The notes: generated from the letters alone by a model not told the origin. Shown: positions 1-10,964, counted from the first letter of the stretch. The stretch is DNA of 64,000 bases from Pachyseris speciosa (GCA_016490735.1 JAEMWC010001233.1:25001-89000), one strand, 5' to 3'. A program made the numbers and translations.

Positions 1-985
1 TGTATGATCAAGCTGAAATGGAAACTACCTCTGATAAGCATGCTCCTGGACTGTTTGCTCAATTTTACAAAAGTATTCTTGATGATGATAAGGAAAAGCG
101 CATGGAAATGCAGAAGACAAGAGTTGTGTCAATTTGCAATGTTGAAAGGGCTAAAAGACATGAAATGGTTTGTGCTGTTGAATAATGGTAAATAAAACCA
201 TTTATGTGTCCCAGGACACATAAATAGTTTGGATTGATGCCTGTTTGTTTGTTTTTTTAATTTGTCTGCACCATTTTCTGGAGTCTGTTAAAATTCCTAA
301 AGATATTTCAAGGTCAAAAACTGTAAAGGATTACATAAACTGTACAAAGACTGTGTTAAATTTCAACATTTAGGGTTTATTGGGATGCTGAAAGGGAGGA
401 GTTGCATAGCCTCAACACAACATGGCTTGTGGATGTGTTCGAGCAGTCACTACACAGCAAGCAAAACTACAGGCCGGTACTCAACCACCTTCTGGCATTA
501 TGCCCACAGTTGTCTGAGTATTTAGCCAAGTTTCAACTGGCACTCACTGGAGATTTCCCAACTTGGAAATACAACAAAAAACTCATAGCAGAGGTATAAT
601 TAAGATGTTTCAATATTAACATACTGCAGTTAAACCTCTCCTTACAAATACATCCACAGTAATGGGAACCCCTCTACATGTACATTACAGACAGGTCAAT
701 TGGTCCAGAAAATTCAGAATTCACATTATCCCTACTTCAATAATACAGACACTCATCTCGCCCCTTTGGTGTATGTACTGAAGTGGTTTCGCTGTGTATG
801 CACTAATATATTATAATATGTGTATATTGTGATAAATCTTGTTGTTTCAGAAAATATATCACTCTGTAGGAGTGTAGAAGAAACTTAAACAGTGTAATTT
901 GCACAACTGTTAATTAAAAAGATATTCATAAAACAAATATTGAGAAAATATTTTATTGGAATACCAGGAACCTTGAAAAAAGTAT

Positions 986-1054
986 AATAAATACTCAAAT
1001 GTCAGTTTGAATTTGTTTTTAATAAATACTCAAATGTCAGTTTGAATTTGTTTT
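986..1054 (+). repeat. 35-bp tandem duplication before a splice acceptor
   Basis: The motif beginning aataaatactcaaatgtcag occurs twice in direct tandem (986-1020 and 1021-1054), immediately before the acceptor of the exon at 1060. Only the second copy is followed by AACAG. Confidence 0.85.
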
Positions 1055-2680
1055 AACAGTGGACAGATGAAAATCCAGTAAAAGTGCCAGCTATCATTCC
1101 TTGGCAAGGTCCCTTCCATGTTGCTCTTAATGCAGAGGAGTCTACTGTTCTGTTATTTTGGCCCTTTTTTTTGAAACTTTACAAGGCAGTATTTGACAGA
1201 AACAAAAGGTTTTCAAAAAAGCCACGAGCTGAGAAGATCTCAACTGTGACAACAGCAGCATTTGGTGGATGGCTTGTCAGGGAGATGATCCTTAACCAAT
1301 TTGGCAACTGCAAAGACCAGCAGTATGTTATGTTGCTTCACCTGGTGAATGAAATCAGCTGTATTAATTTTTTCCTGTACACAGTCATTTTCCGTGGTGG
1401 GGAATTTGACACGTGGCTGCATGCATTACTTAGAGTGGCCATGGTTTTCATCATTTTCAATCGTCAAAATTACAACAAGGCAACCCTGTATCAACTAAGT
1501 GACCTCCTCTTCCACCTCACTGATAACCCAGACATAGCAAATAATTTTCAGAATCACCTTGAATTGTTCACAGAGAAGAAGATTGAAATCCTTCATTCTG
1601 TTTTCAGAAGGTAGATACAATGTAACCATTTAGGAAATACAATACAATACAATAAACTTTATTTATCCATGGTAATGATTAAAGCTGTAAGCTTATGGAG
1701 CCATGCACCTAAAAAAAACAAAAATAATACAATGTAAATACTGTGTTCAACTACTATTATAAAATATCACAATTATTTCAAAAGTATGTTCTAAAAATCC
1801 TATCCCATTCCCCACCCATCCCTCATCCATTTTGTTTAACTGAAGAGGCTTTAGAAGCAATAAATTTCCTCAAAACTGTAAACAAAACTCATTTAATAAG
1901 TGGTAAAATGTTGAAATTAACTCGACAACAAGTAAATTTTTCTGTCTAAATATAATTCTATATGGTTTAACACTTCCTTTTTCAAATCCCTGAAGCAATG
2001 AAATCCTGCCATGGCCACTTGCTATGCACAATGCTGTGCAGTTTTTTACTGGAAGGTGCAAACATAAGGTATTGTAACTTGGGGTGGGCATGATAAAATG
2101 AACTATTATTTACAGGTACGACAGCTGTAGAGTATCCTTTTCAACTGTACATGTATGTATTCAAGATGCTATTTATCACTTTATTCTTTACTTTTACATA
2201 ATAAGATGTATGCAAGTGACAGCTCCACCACCGCTGATCAGCATGACCGCACATGCCTGAAGTGGCAGACGATATGATGCCGAATTTCAAAGGTGGTTTG
2301 TACCTGAGTACCAACATGGAAGGGGCAGACAAAATTTCATGGAAATAGCTCTAAAGGCAGCTGAATTTCTTGTTGAGCTGTTTGCAACTGTGTGGTCCAC
2401 TGTTGGACAGACAACGAAAGTTCCAAATGGATCACGAAAATATACAACAACAATTTCATTTGAAAAATGGACCATCTCATTCTTAAATGTAAATTTATGA
2501 TGTCAGTCCCCATTACTGATAACTAGACATGCTTTTAAAATACAGTTTTTTTCTGGGCACTCTTTTGCATGAAGTTTGACCCTACAATAATGTGCAACTT
2601 GTTTTAGTCCTGTGTAATTTATAATATATTATCATATATTTCGAAATAGAATCAAACAAGGACCACTTCGAGAAACAACA

Positions 2681-2715
2681 GTTACCTGATCATCAGTTAC
2701 TGATGATCAGGTAAC
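2681..2715. repeat. Perfect 16-bp palindrome with 3-bp spacer
   Basis: The left arm gttacctgatcatcag and its exact reverse complement are separated by TTA. It lies in the putative intron 2489-2765 of the left-edge gene. Confidence 0.9.
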
Positions 2716-3339
2716 TACACTGTACTTATAGCTTAAGTTTACCTTAAAAATGTCTGTCCTTTCAGCCATACTATTTTCCTGTTCTCGACACAACGCTCAA
2801 CCAGCGATGCTTGCCAATGGGGTATGCGTTCCCAGGAAACGAACCGGAGCCATTAATCGCTTGTGACTTGACAACGTGCCCGGTTCAAGACCACTTTCAC
2901 CACTATGTCAGGCTCAACTGTGGACATTCATTCCACGATGCAAGTGATAGTGATTCGGGAGATGAAAGCGATGGAGATGAAGACGATGACGAACCAGAAG
3001 AAAGCCCAAGGGGGAATCAGAGAACCAGGACGCTGACAAGTTAGACAACTCCAAATACAGGAAGAAAGTGGATGACATCAAAGCTAAGTTTGCGGAGCGC
3101 TTCCGAATTTTAGAGGAAACAAATCCAACACAGATCCTTCCAGTGTACGCGAATCACAAGCAGAAACCACCAGTGCAACCACAGACAGAGGAGCCCAGGG
3201 CCAGGGATGTACCGCAATTTCAATGTCAGGAACCAGGTTGCGGAAAGATTTGTTCACCGTCGGGAGGATTGAAGAACACATCGCCGTGATCGGCAATCAT
3301 TAACTGCCAGCCATTAAAAGCACGGCTTAACTGCAAAAA

Positions 3340-4020
3340 AACTCATCCTCGAGAACCAAATCTTCGTTAATAAATCTCCGTTAATAAAACTGCATATATA
3401 CTTTAAAAAAAAAACAGCAGTTGTGAAACTCAGAAACTGTTCACGCTGCTTTTTGCTGCTTCCAATCCCCGCAATAAGTCAGCGGTAACCGCCCTGCGCA
3501 CGCGTCCTTGAATGGCGGCCTTAGCCAATCAGCGGTTTTTGAGACCTGTCCCCCTCTCCTCAAAAACAAACACTTCTGAATTCCAATTCGATCCGGAATG
3601 CTCGAGCGTTTATTACATGAGCCCCCGGCTCGGGAGATTGGGCAACTACTCCCCACGTTATCGAGCTTAGATAAATTACTTTACTTTTACTTTACTTACC
3701 ACCGGCCAAGGTTTTCACTGAATTCTTTGTTTCTTGACCTTTTAAACAGAGAAACCGCACCAACTGTTCTGCATGATCCAAAAAAATTTACTTGCCGCCG
3801 AAATCCATATGGATTTCCCGTAAAATCTGATTGGCTGACATTTATCGTATGACACAAGAAAACACCGCTGTTGACAGCTCTCCCTTATCTCATGACAGCT
3901 GTCATTTGTACTGACAGAACCGTTATTTAGGGGGTGGCAGAAGGATTGACAAGACACTCTATGAGGCGTTATTTTTCCTTCGTCTTGCCGCCGTTAAAAA
4001 AATTCGCCTGATCGCATGTT
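3340..4020. other. No gene seen; non-coding
   Basis: Short open frames on both strands, no splice-consistent chain and no motif I recognise. The stretch is more GC-rich than its surroundings near 3480-3540. Confidence 0.4.
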
Positions 4021-4023
4021 AGG

Positions 4024-4080
4024 CCGGACGGAAAGATATTTGGCTGCGCCATGACCTAGAGCCAAATATTTTCCCGTCCG
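4024..4080. repeat. Imperfect inverted repeat (about 20-bp arms)
   Basis: The arms ccggacggaaagatatttgg and gccaaatattttcccgtccg face each other across about 17 bp. A related string (gccaaatatctttccgtc) occurs at 32874-32891, so this is a dispersed repeat. Confidence 0.7.
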
Positions 4081-4300
4081 TATGGCGGATCACTAGGTCG
4101 GCGCTTGGGACGGGTCGCATGAAAGCGAGGCTAATAAGGCTTCGATGTTTTGTTTTGACATCCCCAGAAAATCTTGATTCGTCATCGATTTGGTTCGTTT
4201 TGTTTCGCCCTCCCTACGCGTTTTTGTGTTCCTGAATTCCACCAGAAGGTAGTGAATCTTCCACAGCAGAGAAAGTGTTTTTTTTAGCTTCCCCGTTCGC
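4075..4300 (-). repeat. Left arm of diverged inverted repeat flanking the LINE
   Basis: On the minus strand this translates to FRNTKTRREGETKRTKS, then NQDF and LASLSC, ending near APT. The plus strand at 9030-9222 gives FRNTATRRHSEIKQTRS, MQDF, LASISC and SPT. DNA similarity continues past the reading frame (cgacctagtgatccgccata here, cgaccgagtggttcgccata there). The two copies are in opposite orientation on either side of the LINE. The origin of the sequence is unknown. Confidence 0.65.
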
Positions 4301-4571
4301 CTCTGAGGGGAAAACATATGAAGGAAAGGACTTCACGATCGTCTGAGGAACTGTTTAAATTCAGCCTGGAAGATCTTAGAAAATGTGAAAGCGATCGCAT
4401 TTACCTCCGAATCGTTGTCATTTGGCTCAATGCTTTTACTGGTTTCAACGACGGGGCAGTTGAAGTCCATTCGCTTGGCTATTACACCGTACTATTTGTT
4501 CGTACAAATGCGGACGCATTTTCGATTACTCCGCACTGGTTTGTAAACTGTGAGCTTCAGCTCCTCACAAA

Positions 4572-5396
4572 ATGCCTAGTGTTACCGTTGCTCAATTGAA
4601 AAAGGAAAACGATGCTCTTAAAGATGAAATTGCTGCTTTTAGACAAAATTTTGAGAGTTTAAACCAACATCTAAATCGAAACGATGCGCCGTCATCCAGT
4701 GATGGCGGCCAATGTGCCCAACTAGATGCCGCTACTTTGGGTAGCCTGGAGTTCTATGGCAAATCATACGACGACCTCAACAAATCTCGAGTGGAACTCA
4801 ACGCAAATCTAAACCAGCTCCGCTCGCGACTCGATTTGCTGGCCGCCCGGGTGGAAGAAATTTCCACGACGCTGGAACAAGTTCAGCGTTACAGTTACCA
4901 GTACAACATCAAGATCATCGGCCTTCCAGAAACTGACGCGCATGAATCAGCCTCCGATACTACTGCCTTATGTTTAAACCTTTTTAAACAAACGGGAGTC
5001 TCAATCGCCAATTACGACATTGATATTGCCCATCGCATTCCTACCAGAAATGCATCTTCTGGCCCGCGACCAGTAATATGTAAATTCACTCGAAGGAGCA
5101 TGAAAGATCAAGTTTTGAATGTACGAAAGGACGCCTGCAAGGTTTCAGCTACATCTATTGGATTACCGGCCGAATGCTCGATGCAAGACGTGAAATTATT
5201 TGATCATCTTACTCCCCAGCTCCAACAACTCCTGGTTGATGCTAAAAAGTTTCAAACCCGCAACGGATTCAGATTCTGCTGGTCGAAGAACTTTATTGTT
5301 TACCTGAGAAAAACTGAAGACTCTCGCCCAGTTCTAATTAAGTCTCACAATGACCTTGAGAGATTAGCAGAGCGAGAGGGACTACCGTTGAGCTAA
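4572..5396 (+). CDS. LINE ORF1 protein, coiled coil plus L1-ORF1-like RNA-binding region
   Basis: 274 residues starting at ATG 4572. Residues about 1-30 and 60-110 are heptad-like and charged (LKKENDALKDEIAAFRQNF; a longer Leu-rich run around residues 70-105), which predicts coiled-coil multimerisation. After residue 105 comes a pattern typical of LINE ORF1 RRM-like domains (RYSYQYNIKIIGLPE, IDIAHRIPTR, PRPVICKFTRRSMKDQVL), where RNA-binding ORF1 proteins of the L1 type carry their basic patch. The C-terminal 60 residues are mixed basic/hydrophobic, as in a C-terminal domain. In known LINEs such proteins coat element RNA as nucleic acid chaperones; that role is inferred here. The position immediately upstream of the endonuclease/RT ORF supports the call. 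Confidence 0.8.
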   Translation: MPSVTVAQLKKENDALKDEIAAFRQNFESLNQHLNRNDAPSSSDGGQCAQLDAATLGSLEFYGKSYDDLNKSRVELNANLNQLRSRLDLLAARVEEISTTLEQVQRYSYQYNIKIIGLPETDAHESASDTTALCLNLFKQTGVSIANYDIDIAHRIPTRNASSGPRPVICKFTRRSMKDQVLNVRKDACKVSATSIGLPAECSMQDVKLFDHLTPQLQQLLVDAKKFQTRNGFRFCWSKNFIVYLRKTEDSRPVLIKSHNDLERLAEREGLPLS

Positions 5397-5428
5397 GTAC
5401 TTTTTGATTATTTATTTATGTAGTAGAT

Positions 5429-8400
5429 TTGTATCTTTCCTGTCACTTTCTGATGGCAGATGAGTCGCACTTCCTATCTACCCTTCCATTCAACCATCTA
5501 GATGATAGCTCTTTCAACCTAGCCTTGTATGAATTGTCCCACGGTCCTGTACAATTTGACAGTGACCGCCTTGATACGCTTTTATTTAATCCCATCGAGC
5601 AGCCAGAATTAAGCAATCCACTTTTTAGCTTTCTTGATCCTGAATCAAACTTTTTAAGTCGCCTGCCTACTAGCAAATATGTTGTTGAGGAAGAACTTAA
5701 TGATCGGCTTGATATTGTGAACAAAAAAGTTAGCTTTTCCATAATGCATTTAAATATCCGTAGCTTACTTGGTAACTTCGATAAATTTAATCTAATGTTG
5801 GGGAATCTTCTTAAGCCTTTCTCTGTTGTTGGTGTGTCAGAAACATGGCTAAATGATGCCACTTCAGAGCTAGTAAACATCACCGGGTATAATTTTATCT
5901 CAAACTATCGCAAATCTAGATCCGGTGGGGGAGTAGGTATTTATTTACACAAAGATCTTGATTATAAGCTTCTCCCAAACTGTAATTTTTTTGATCCTGA
6001 ATTAATCGAATCTCTCTTTGTCGAAATTAATGTTCCTCTTGGGAAAAACATTATTGTTGGGATTGTTTATAGGCCGCCGAATCGAAATGTAGCTTCTTTC
6101 CTTGACAAATTTAATGATATTCTTTCCAACATCTCTAAAGACAATAAACAATGCTATATAATGGGCGATTTTAATTTAGATCTTCTTCAATACAATCATC
6201 ACGCACACACTCAGGAATTCGTTGACAGTTTATTTTCACACGCATTTTTTCCACTCATTTCGAATCCAACGCGTCTTACTTCTCACTCTGCGACATTAAT
6301 TGACAACATATTCACCAACCATCTTTCAAAAAATGTGTTCAATGGAATTGTCCTAAATGATTTATCCGATCATCTTCCCGTCTTTGCGTATTTTCATGAT
6401 GAAATTACACCGCACGTTGGAGTAAAGAAAATTTTCAAGCGCTCTTTTAATGAAGACAACATTAAGAAATTCAATGATTCTCTCTCTCACACATATTGGT
6501 CCACTTTTCTTAACGAGGATGACCCAAATGAATCTTACAACGGCTTTATCAATGAATATTCCAGACTTTTCAACGCCTGCTTCCCGTTGAAGGCCATTAC
6601 AAATAGACAGTTAAGAAAACTCGGCTCCCCTTGGTTAACCCCTGGCCTCCTCAAATCTATTAAGGAGAAGAATAGACTCCACAAACGATTAATCCGGTCA
6701 TCTAACAGATCCTGCGAATCGCACTATAAAGCATACAAAAACAAACTGAATCATTTAATTCGCGTCGCCAAGCGCACATATTATGACAATCAGTTTGAGA
6801 GTGCGAAAAAAGATCTTAAACAAACTTGGAAACTGTTGCACGAAGTTATCAACAAACGAAAGAGTAAGTCCTCTTTGCCCTCGTCATTTAAGTCAGAGAA
6901 CAGTACTATAACGGATCCCGCTGAGATTGCTGATAAATTTTGCAAATATTTCACTAATATTGGTCCCAATTTGGCAAATTCTATACCCACAGTTAATTGT
7001 TCCTTTCGTTCTTTCCTCACTGGCAATAACAACTCACCTATCACCCTAACTCCAACTTCTATTAATGAACTGGAAGATATCTGCAGTTCATTTGCACCGA
7101 AGAAAGCCCCGGGCTATGACAACATCCCAATGCACGTGATCAAAAATTCTTTTCACTTCATTTCTGCACCTCTGATGGACACTATTAATCTCTCATTTTC
7201 TAAAGGTATTTTTCCGGATAAACTGAAAATTGCCAAAGTGATTCCCATCTATAAAGTAGACGATCCCGGTCTTTTTGTGAATTATAGACCAATTTCCTTA
7301 TTACCAAATTTTTCGAAATTTTTCGAAAGAGTTATGTATAACAGGATAATAGAATTTGTTGAAAAATACGAAATTTTATATTGTTATCAGTTTGGTTTTC
7401 GGAAAAATTATTCAACTTCCTTCGCATTAACTCATCTCATTAATAAAATTTCCTCCGCAACTGATCGACATGAAACTACTGCAGGGGTGTTTTTAGATCT
7501 TTCCAAAGCATTTGACACTCTTAATCATCAAATTCTGTTCACCAAGTTGGAACATTATGGTATCCGTGGTGTGGCTCTGCAGTGGATTAAAAGCTATTTT
7601 TCTTGCCGCCAACAATTTGTTCAATTTAATCTAGCCTGTTCCTCAATGGAGACCATCAAGTGTGGCGTCCCTCAAGGTTCCATTTTGGGTCCTTTATTTT
7701 TTCTACTATATATAAATGATCTTCCTAACGCCTCTAAATTAACTCAGCCTTTACTTTTTGCTGACGACACAAGTATTTTTTATTCTCACTCTGACCCCAT
7801 TGAGTTGCAATCTGTTTTAAATGATGAATTGTGTAACTATGACATGTGGTTGAAAAGTAATAAGCTCTCTGTCAATGTAAAAAAAACTTGTTATGTCATC
7901 TTTAAGTCGAGACAAAAGAAACTTAATTGTAATCTCTCTCTTTTTTTTGGAAATCATTCTCTGGAACAGACTAACGTAACTAAGTTTCTAGGAATATACG
8001 TGGACGAGCACCTCACTTGGAAACACCACATTAGCTATGTCTCTAAACAGATTTCTAAGTCAGTTGGTATAATATTCAGGGCCCGATTCTACCTATCAGT
8101 AAAAACCAAATTATCTCTGTACTACGCATTAATTTATCCCTATATCACCTATTGTAACTCTTCTTGGTCGTCCACGTATGTGTCCAACTTAAATAGGATT
8201 TTCATTCTGCAAAAGCGTGCTGTGCGAGCCATCACCAATTCCGATTATCGAGCACATTCTGCTCCATTGTTTGCTAAATTGGGTATCCTTGATATTTTTC
8301 AAGTGAACTCATTTCAAATAGCCAAGTTTATGTTTTACTATCATAATCAATTGTTGCCTCCAATGTTCCTCAACTTGTTTGAGACAAGTAGTGAAATTCA

Positions 8401-8584
8401 TAATTATGGCACCAGGACGGCTGGATGTTACCGCCCTCATTTCTGTCGTACAAACATTAAGCAATTTACAATTCTCTTTCAAGGTCCTATGATTTGGAAT
8501 TCTCTCCCTATTTCAATTACCTGTTCAGCAAGTTTTCTTACCTTCAAGAAAAAAATGTTAGAATTTTTATTTAAACAATCCTGA
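5429..8584 (+). CDS. LINE ORF2 protein: endonuclease plus reverse transcriptase
   Basis: 1051 residues, uninterrupted. The exonuclease-endonuclease-phosphatase region spans about residues 100-325: MHLNIRSL, VVGVSETWLN (catalytic Glu), IVGIVYRPPN, YIMGDFNLDL and SDHLPVF (catalytic Asp-His). The reverse transcriptase spans about 530-830: AKVIPIYK, NYRPISLLPNFSKFFERV, FLDLSKAFDTLNH (first catalytic Asp, near residue 690), GVPQGSILGPLFFLLYIND and LLFADDTSIFY (catalytic Asp pair, near residue 775). The thumb/C-terminal part follows with FLGIYVDEHLTW. It nicks target DNA and primes cDNA synthesis on the nick (known for the family). ATG 5429 was used; a second Met at 5453 is equally plausible. All catalytic residues checked by eye are present. 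Confidence 0.93.
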   Translation: MYLSCHFLMADESHFLSTLPFNHLDDSSFNLALYELSHGPVQFDSDRLDTLLFNPIEQPELSNPLFSFLDPESNFLSRLPTSKYVVEEELNDRLDIVNKKVSFSIMHLNIRSLLGNFDKFNLMLGNLLKPFSVVGVSETWLNDATSELVNITGYNFISNYRKSRSGGGVGIYLHKDLDYKLLPNCNFFDPELIESLFVEINVPLGKNIIVGIVYRPPNRNVASFLDKFNDILSNISKDNKQCYIMGDFNLDLLQYNHHAHTQEFVDSLFSHAFFPLISNPTRLTSHSATLIDNIFTNHLSKNVFNGIVLNDLSDHLPVFAYFHDEITPHVGVKKIFKRSFNEDNIKKFNDSLSHTYWSTFLNEDDPNESYNGFINEYSRLFNACFPLKAITNRQLRKLGSPWLTPGLLKSIKEKNRLHKRLIRSSNRSCESHYKAYKNKLNHLIRVAKRTYYDNQFESAKKDLKQTWKLLHEVINKRKSKSSLPSSFKSENSTITDPAEIADKFCKYFTNIGPNLANSIPTVNCSFRSFLTGNNNSPITLTPTSINELEDICSSFAPKKAPGYDNIPMHVIKNSFHFISAPLMDTINLSFSKGIFPDKLKIAKVIPIYKVDDPGLFVNYRPISLLPNFSKFFERVMYNRIIEFVEKYEILYCYQFGFRKNYSTSFALTHLINKISSATDRHETTAGVFLDLSKAFDTLNHQILFTKLEHYGIRGVALQWIKSYFSCRQQFVQFNLACSSMETIKCGVPQGSILGPLFFLLYINDLPNASKLTQPLLFADDTSIFYSHSDPIELQSVLNDELCNYDMWLKSNKLSVNVKKTCYVIFKSRQKKLNCNLSLFFGNHSLEQTNVTKFLGIYVDEHLTWKHHISYVSKQISKSVGIIFRARFYLSVKTKLSLYYALIYPYITYCNSSWSSTYVSNLNRIFILQKRAVRAITNSDYRAHSAPLFAKLGILDIFQVNSFQIAKFMFYYHNQLLPPMFLNLFETSSEIHNYGTRTAGCYRPHFCRTNIKQFTILFQGPMIWNSLPISITCSASFLTFKKKMLEFLFKQS

Positions 8585-9029
8585 ATCTGTCATGCCGCAC
8601 TCACACAGCACCAAATTATACTTATATATTATCCTTCGAGGTGGCCTCTCCTATAAGCCTTGTGGTTTCCTGAGGTCTCCTCGCCACTAACTTAGGTGTA
8701 TTAAAAGTAAATATTGTGAAAATGGCAAATAAATAAATAAACAGTACGATTCCGTGCGAGTGGACGCAGACGTAAACAAAATCTTCTTCTATTGGGATAG
8801 AGGATGTCTTTCGAGAGGAGCTTTTCTTTACCTTTGGGAGGGTACTGGCCGTGAAAATCGTGTTGGAACACCACCAGACACCACATAAACCCTTCATATA
8901 ACCGATTTTTCTAAGATTTTCTATCCTGAAAATTACTGATCATGCAGCGAGCAAACTTTAATTTCCGCCGCGATCGTGAACTCCTTTTCTTCGTCTCAGC
9001 GAATTGCATTAATCCACTATTTTCCCTTA

Positions 9030-9222
9030 GAAGTGAACGGTGGAACATTTTTATCCCTTCTCGAGGCATTCAGAAACACAGCAACTCGTAGGCACAGCGA
9101 AATAAAACAAACTAGATCTACAACGATGCAAGACTTTTCTGCAAAACTCAGAAACATCACAGCCTCACTAGCCTCGATTTCATGTAGCTCGTCCCGTTCG
9201 CCGACCGAGTGGTTCGCCATAT
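9030..9222 (+). repeat. Right arm of diverged inverted repeat flanking the LINE
   Basis: Partner of 4075-4300 in opposite orientation. The predicted peptides align from FRNT to SPT, and nucleotide similarity runs through cgaccgagtggttcgccata. Weaker similarity continues upstream to about 9010. It lies about 290 bp past the simple-sequence tail of the LINE. Confidence 0.65.
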
Positions 9223-9464
9223 TTGCATTCGGTGTATATAGCCTCTTTAGACTGTTCGTGAGCACTTAGAAGATGCAATTTTTTACTCGGGCCGTGGAGC
9301 GCCCGAGTCTTAAAATGGCGTTCGTTCTTCTTATTCTTTATCGTCGTCGTCTTCGTCCTGTTTTATCCACAAAGCTCACTCCCGGCGTTTCTGCGCAAGC
9401 GATAACTAAAAATAGTGATTTTGGAATAAATGCACTATTTTTACCTCGTTAGTTATGCTGAATG

Positions 9465-9545
9465 ACAGTGGCCAAGAGATAATCGTTATCACTTATGATG
9501 CGGATGTTCCGGGTTCGATTCCTGCTTACAGTACCTTTTTTTGCG
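9465..9545 (+). repeat. tRNA-like sequence, possible SINE head
   Basis: A good B-box (gggttcgattcctgc) lies about 45 bp after an A-box-like tggccaagagataatc. A pyrimidine-rich tract and an (taatt)n tail follow to about 9605. The acceptor and anticodon arms do not fold convincingly, so this is a relic or SINE head rather than a working tRNA. Confidence 0.3.
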
Positions 9546-10237
9546 TTTCTCTTTTTCTTCTTTTCTTTCTTTCTTTTTTTATTTAATTTAATTTAATTTA
9601 ATTTTTGTATTTCTGTTTAATTTCAGTTTTTTGGTCCCAGAAAACAATTCTTTAAAAACCTAACATTTTTAATCTTTAGGCAACGCTTTGGCAGCGCTAG
9701 ATAACGACGTTTTGAGCGACCGATGAACGATAACTGATGCCAGATTTGTCAAGCGATCGAAAAATTATACTTAATTTCATCGGACAAGAGGCATTATGCC
9801 TCGGATTTAATATGTCTTTGAATGAAAGTGTGAGGTCATCATTATTGCTGTTCTCCAAAAAATTTTTCACTAGAACGATGAGACACAAAGCGTGTTTCTC
9901 CTTTCAGCTGCTGTGAGCTTGCCTTCGGCTTCGTCGCTTCACAGAAAGCAACACAGGCACCGAACTGTCAATTTGCTTGGAAAACTAAACTGACATTAAA
10001 GCACGAAGCGAATTTCTTGTCACTGTTTTAAACTTCTCCGTTTGTATCTCAACACAAAGGAGACACACCAGTCCTGAAACGTGGCAATAATTGTACCGCA
10101 CTCGTTAAATTTATCTTCCAACAAAGACCGTTGGTAATATGTTATTTATGAAACCGTGTGGCGCTTTTGGTTTAAAAAAAAAATTATTAAAGAAAAATTG
10201 TTTTGAGAGCCATTTAATAAGCAACTGAACGCGCTTT

Positions 10238-10278
10238 TTTCCACTGATGAAGAGGTAGCAGCCTCGAAACGTCGGGAC
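10238..10278 (+). ncRNA. Candidate hammerhead ribozyme core
   Basis: CTGATGA (10244-10250) is followed by a 4-bp stem II (GAGG/CCTC with a 6-nt loop) and GAAA (10266-10269), then CGTC and GGGA. The self-complementary ACGT right after GAA could form stem III only as a dimer, and TCC before CTGATGA can pair with GGGA to give a short stem I. The core matches; the flanking helices are short, so activity is uncertain. Confidence 0.4.
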
Positions 10279-10489
10279 ATTATTATCATTTGGCGCTCAA
10301 AACAATTTTTCTTCAATTTTTTTCCCGTTGATAATATGGTTGGCAGCAAAGCTTCTTGGGTAGCCCTTTCGCCACCCAACCTCCAACACATGTACACTGC
10401 AAAGAAATGGACACGAACACAATCGCATTGCTTCCTCCTTTTGTTTAGCGTAAAATTGGGGATTTGCAGGCCCGAGTTTAGGCTGATTA

Positions 10490-10675
10490 TAGCCTTTTGT
10501 TTTTACAAAAGATCGACAAATTTGCTCAGAAAATTGATCTTCAGCCTATTACATATTTTACATGGTAAAACGCGAAATCCTAAATTCGTATCGCTCTGGC
10601 CGTACGTGTTCCTAACAAGGCCGTACGGCTTTTTCCGGCCCTGGTCGCGTTAAGGCGTACGGCACTCATATGGGC
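10490..10675 (+). repeat. Dispersed repeat with internal ccgtacggc palindromes
   Basis: It is related, in inverted orientation, to 32565-32835: both share gccgtacggc strings, gatacgaattta-type and aaattgatct-type segments in the same relative order. No coding potential was seen. Confidence 0.65.
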
Positions 10676-10964
10676 AACCGAAGGAGTGTTTTTACTCCGC
10701 TTGGCTGACTGCTTTTCGACGTCGGTTTTTCAAAAGCGTTAAAAAACGTTTGCCCTTATGTTATTAACGCGTAATTGCAATGAGGCCTCGTAAAATTAAA
10801 GATTAGTATCACTTGTGTTTTGTGCAACGAGGGTAATTTCAGCAACTTCTGAAAACACAGTTGATATTAATCCTTAATTTTACCCGGCGACATTTAAGCT
10901 TATGTCAAAATTGCTGAGCAACTTTTTTTAACTTACTATGAAATATGTTTGTGAGCGTCGGCTA

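Larger units (their letters stand above)
3..3330 (+). pseudogene. 3' part of a decayed multi-exon gene, function unknown
   Basis: I do not recognise the family. Exon-like blocks are 3-187, 374-593, 1060-1610, 2264-2488 and 2766-about 3330; the middle ones have GT/AG borders with agreeing phases (593 phase 0, 1610 phase 2, 2488 phase 0). The 1060-1610 block encodes about 183 residues rich in aromatic and hydrophobic residues. The last block has an acidic Asp/Glu/Ser run near 2940-3000 and ends in a C2H2-like pattern (FQCQEPGCGKIC, then paired His). Signs of decay: an in-frame TAA at 183-185 just before the donor; a TGA at 2258-2260 ahead of the fourth block; a frame change in the G run near 3009; another near 3270 that separates the Cys pair from the His pair. 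It is cut by the left window edge. It could also be a live gene with assembly indels. Confidence 0.45.
4320..8742 (+). mobile_element. Non-LTR retrotransposon (LINE), CR1/L2-like, both ORFs open
   Basis: The element carries ORF1 (4572-5396) and ORF2 (5429-8584) in tandem, 32 bp apart, followed by a 3' UTR of about 140 bp that ends in an aaat/aaataaat simple tail near 8726-8742. That tail type is usual for the CR1/L2 group. ORF2 has an apurinic-type endonuclease followed by a reverse transcriptase. The 5' boundary is uncertain and was set just downstream of the inverted arm at 4075-4300. No target-site duplication was identified by eye. Full coding capacity suggests recent insertion. Confidence 0.85.

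Noticed and set aside
5443..5883. 146-residue minus-strand frame
   Set aside because: Antisense shadow of LINE ORF2, which has full domain evidence.
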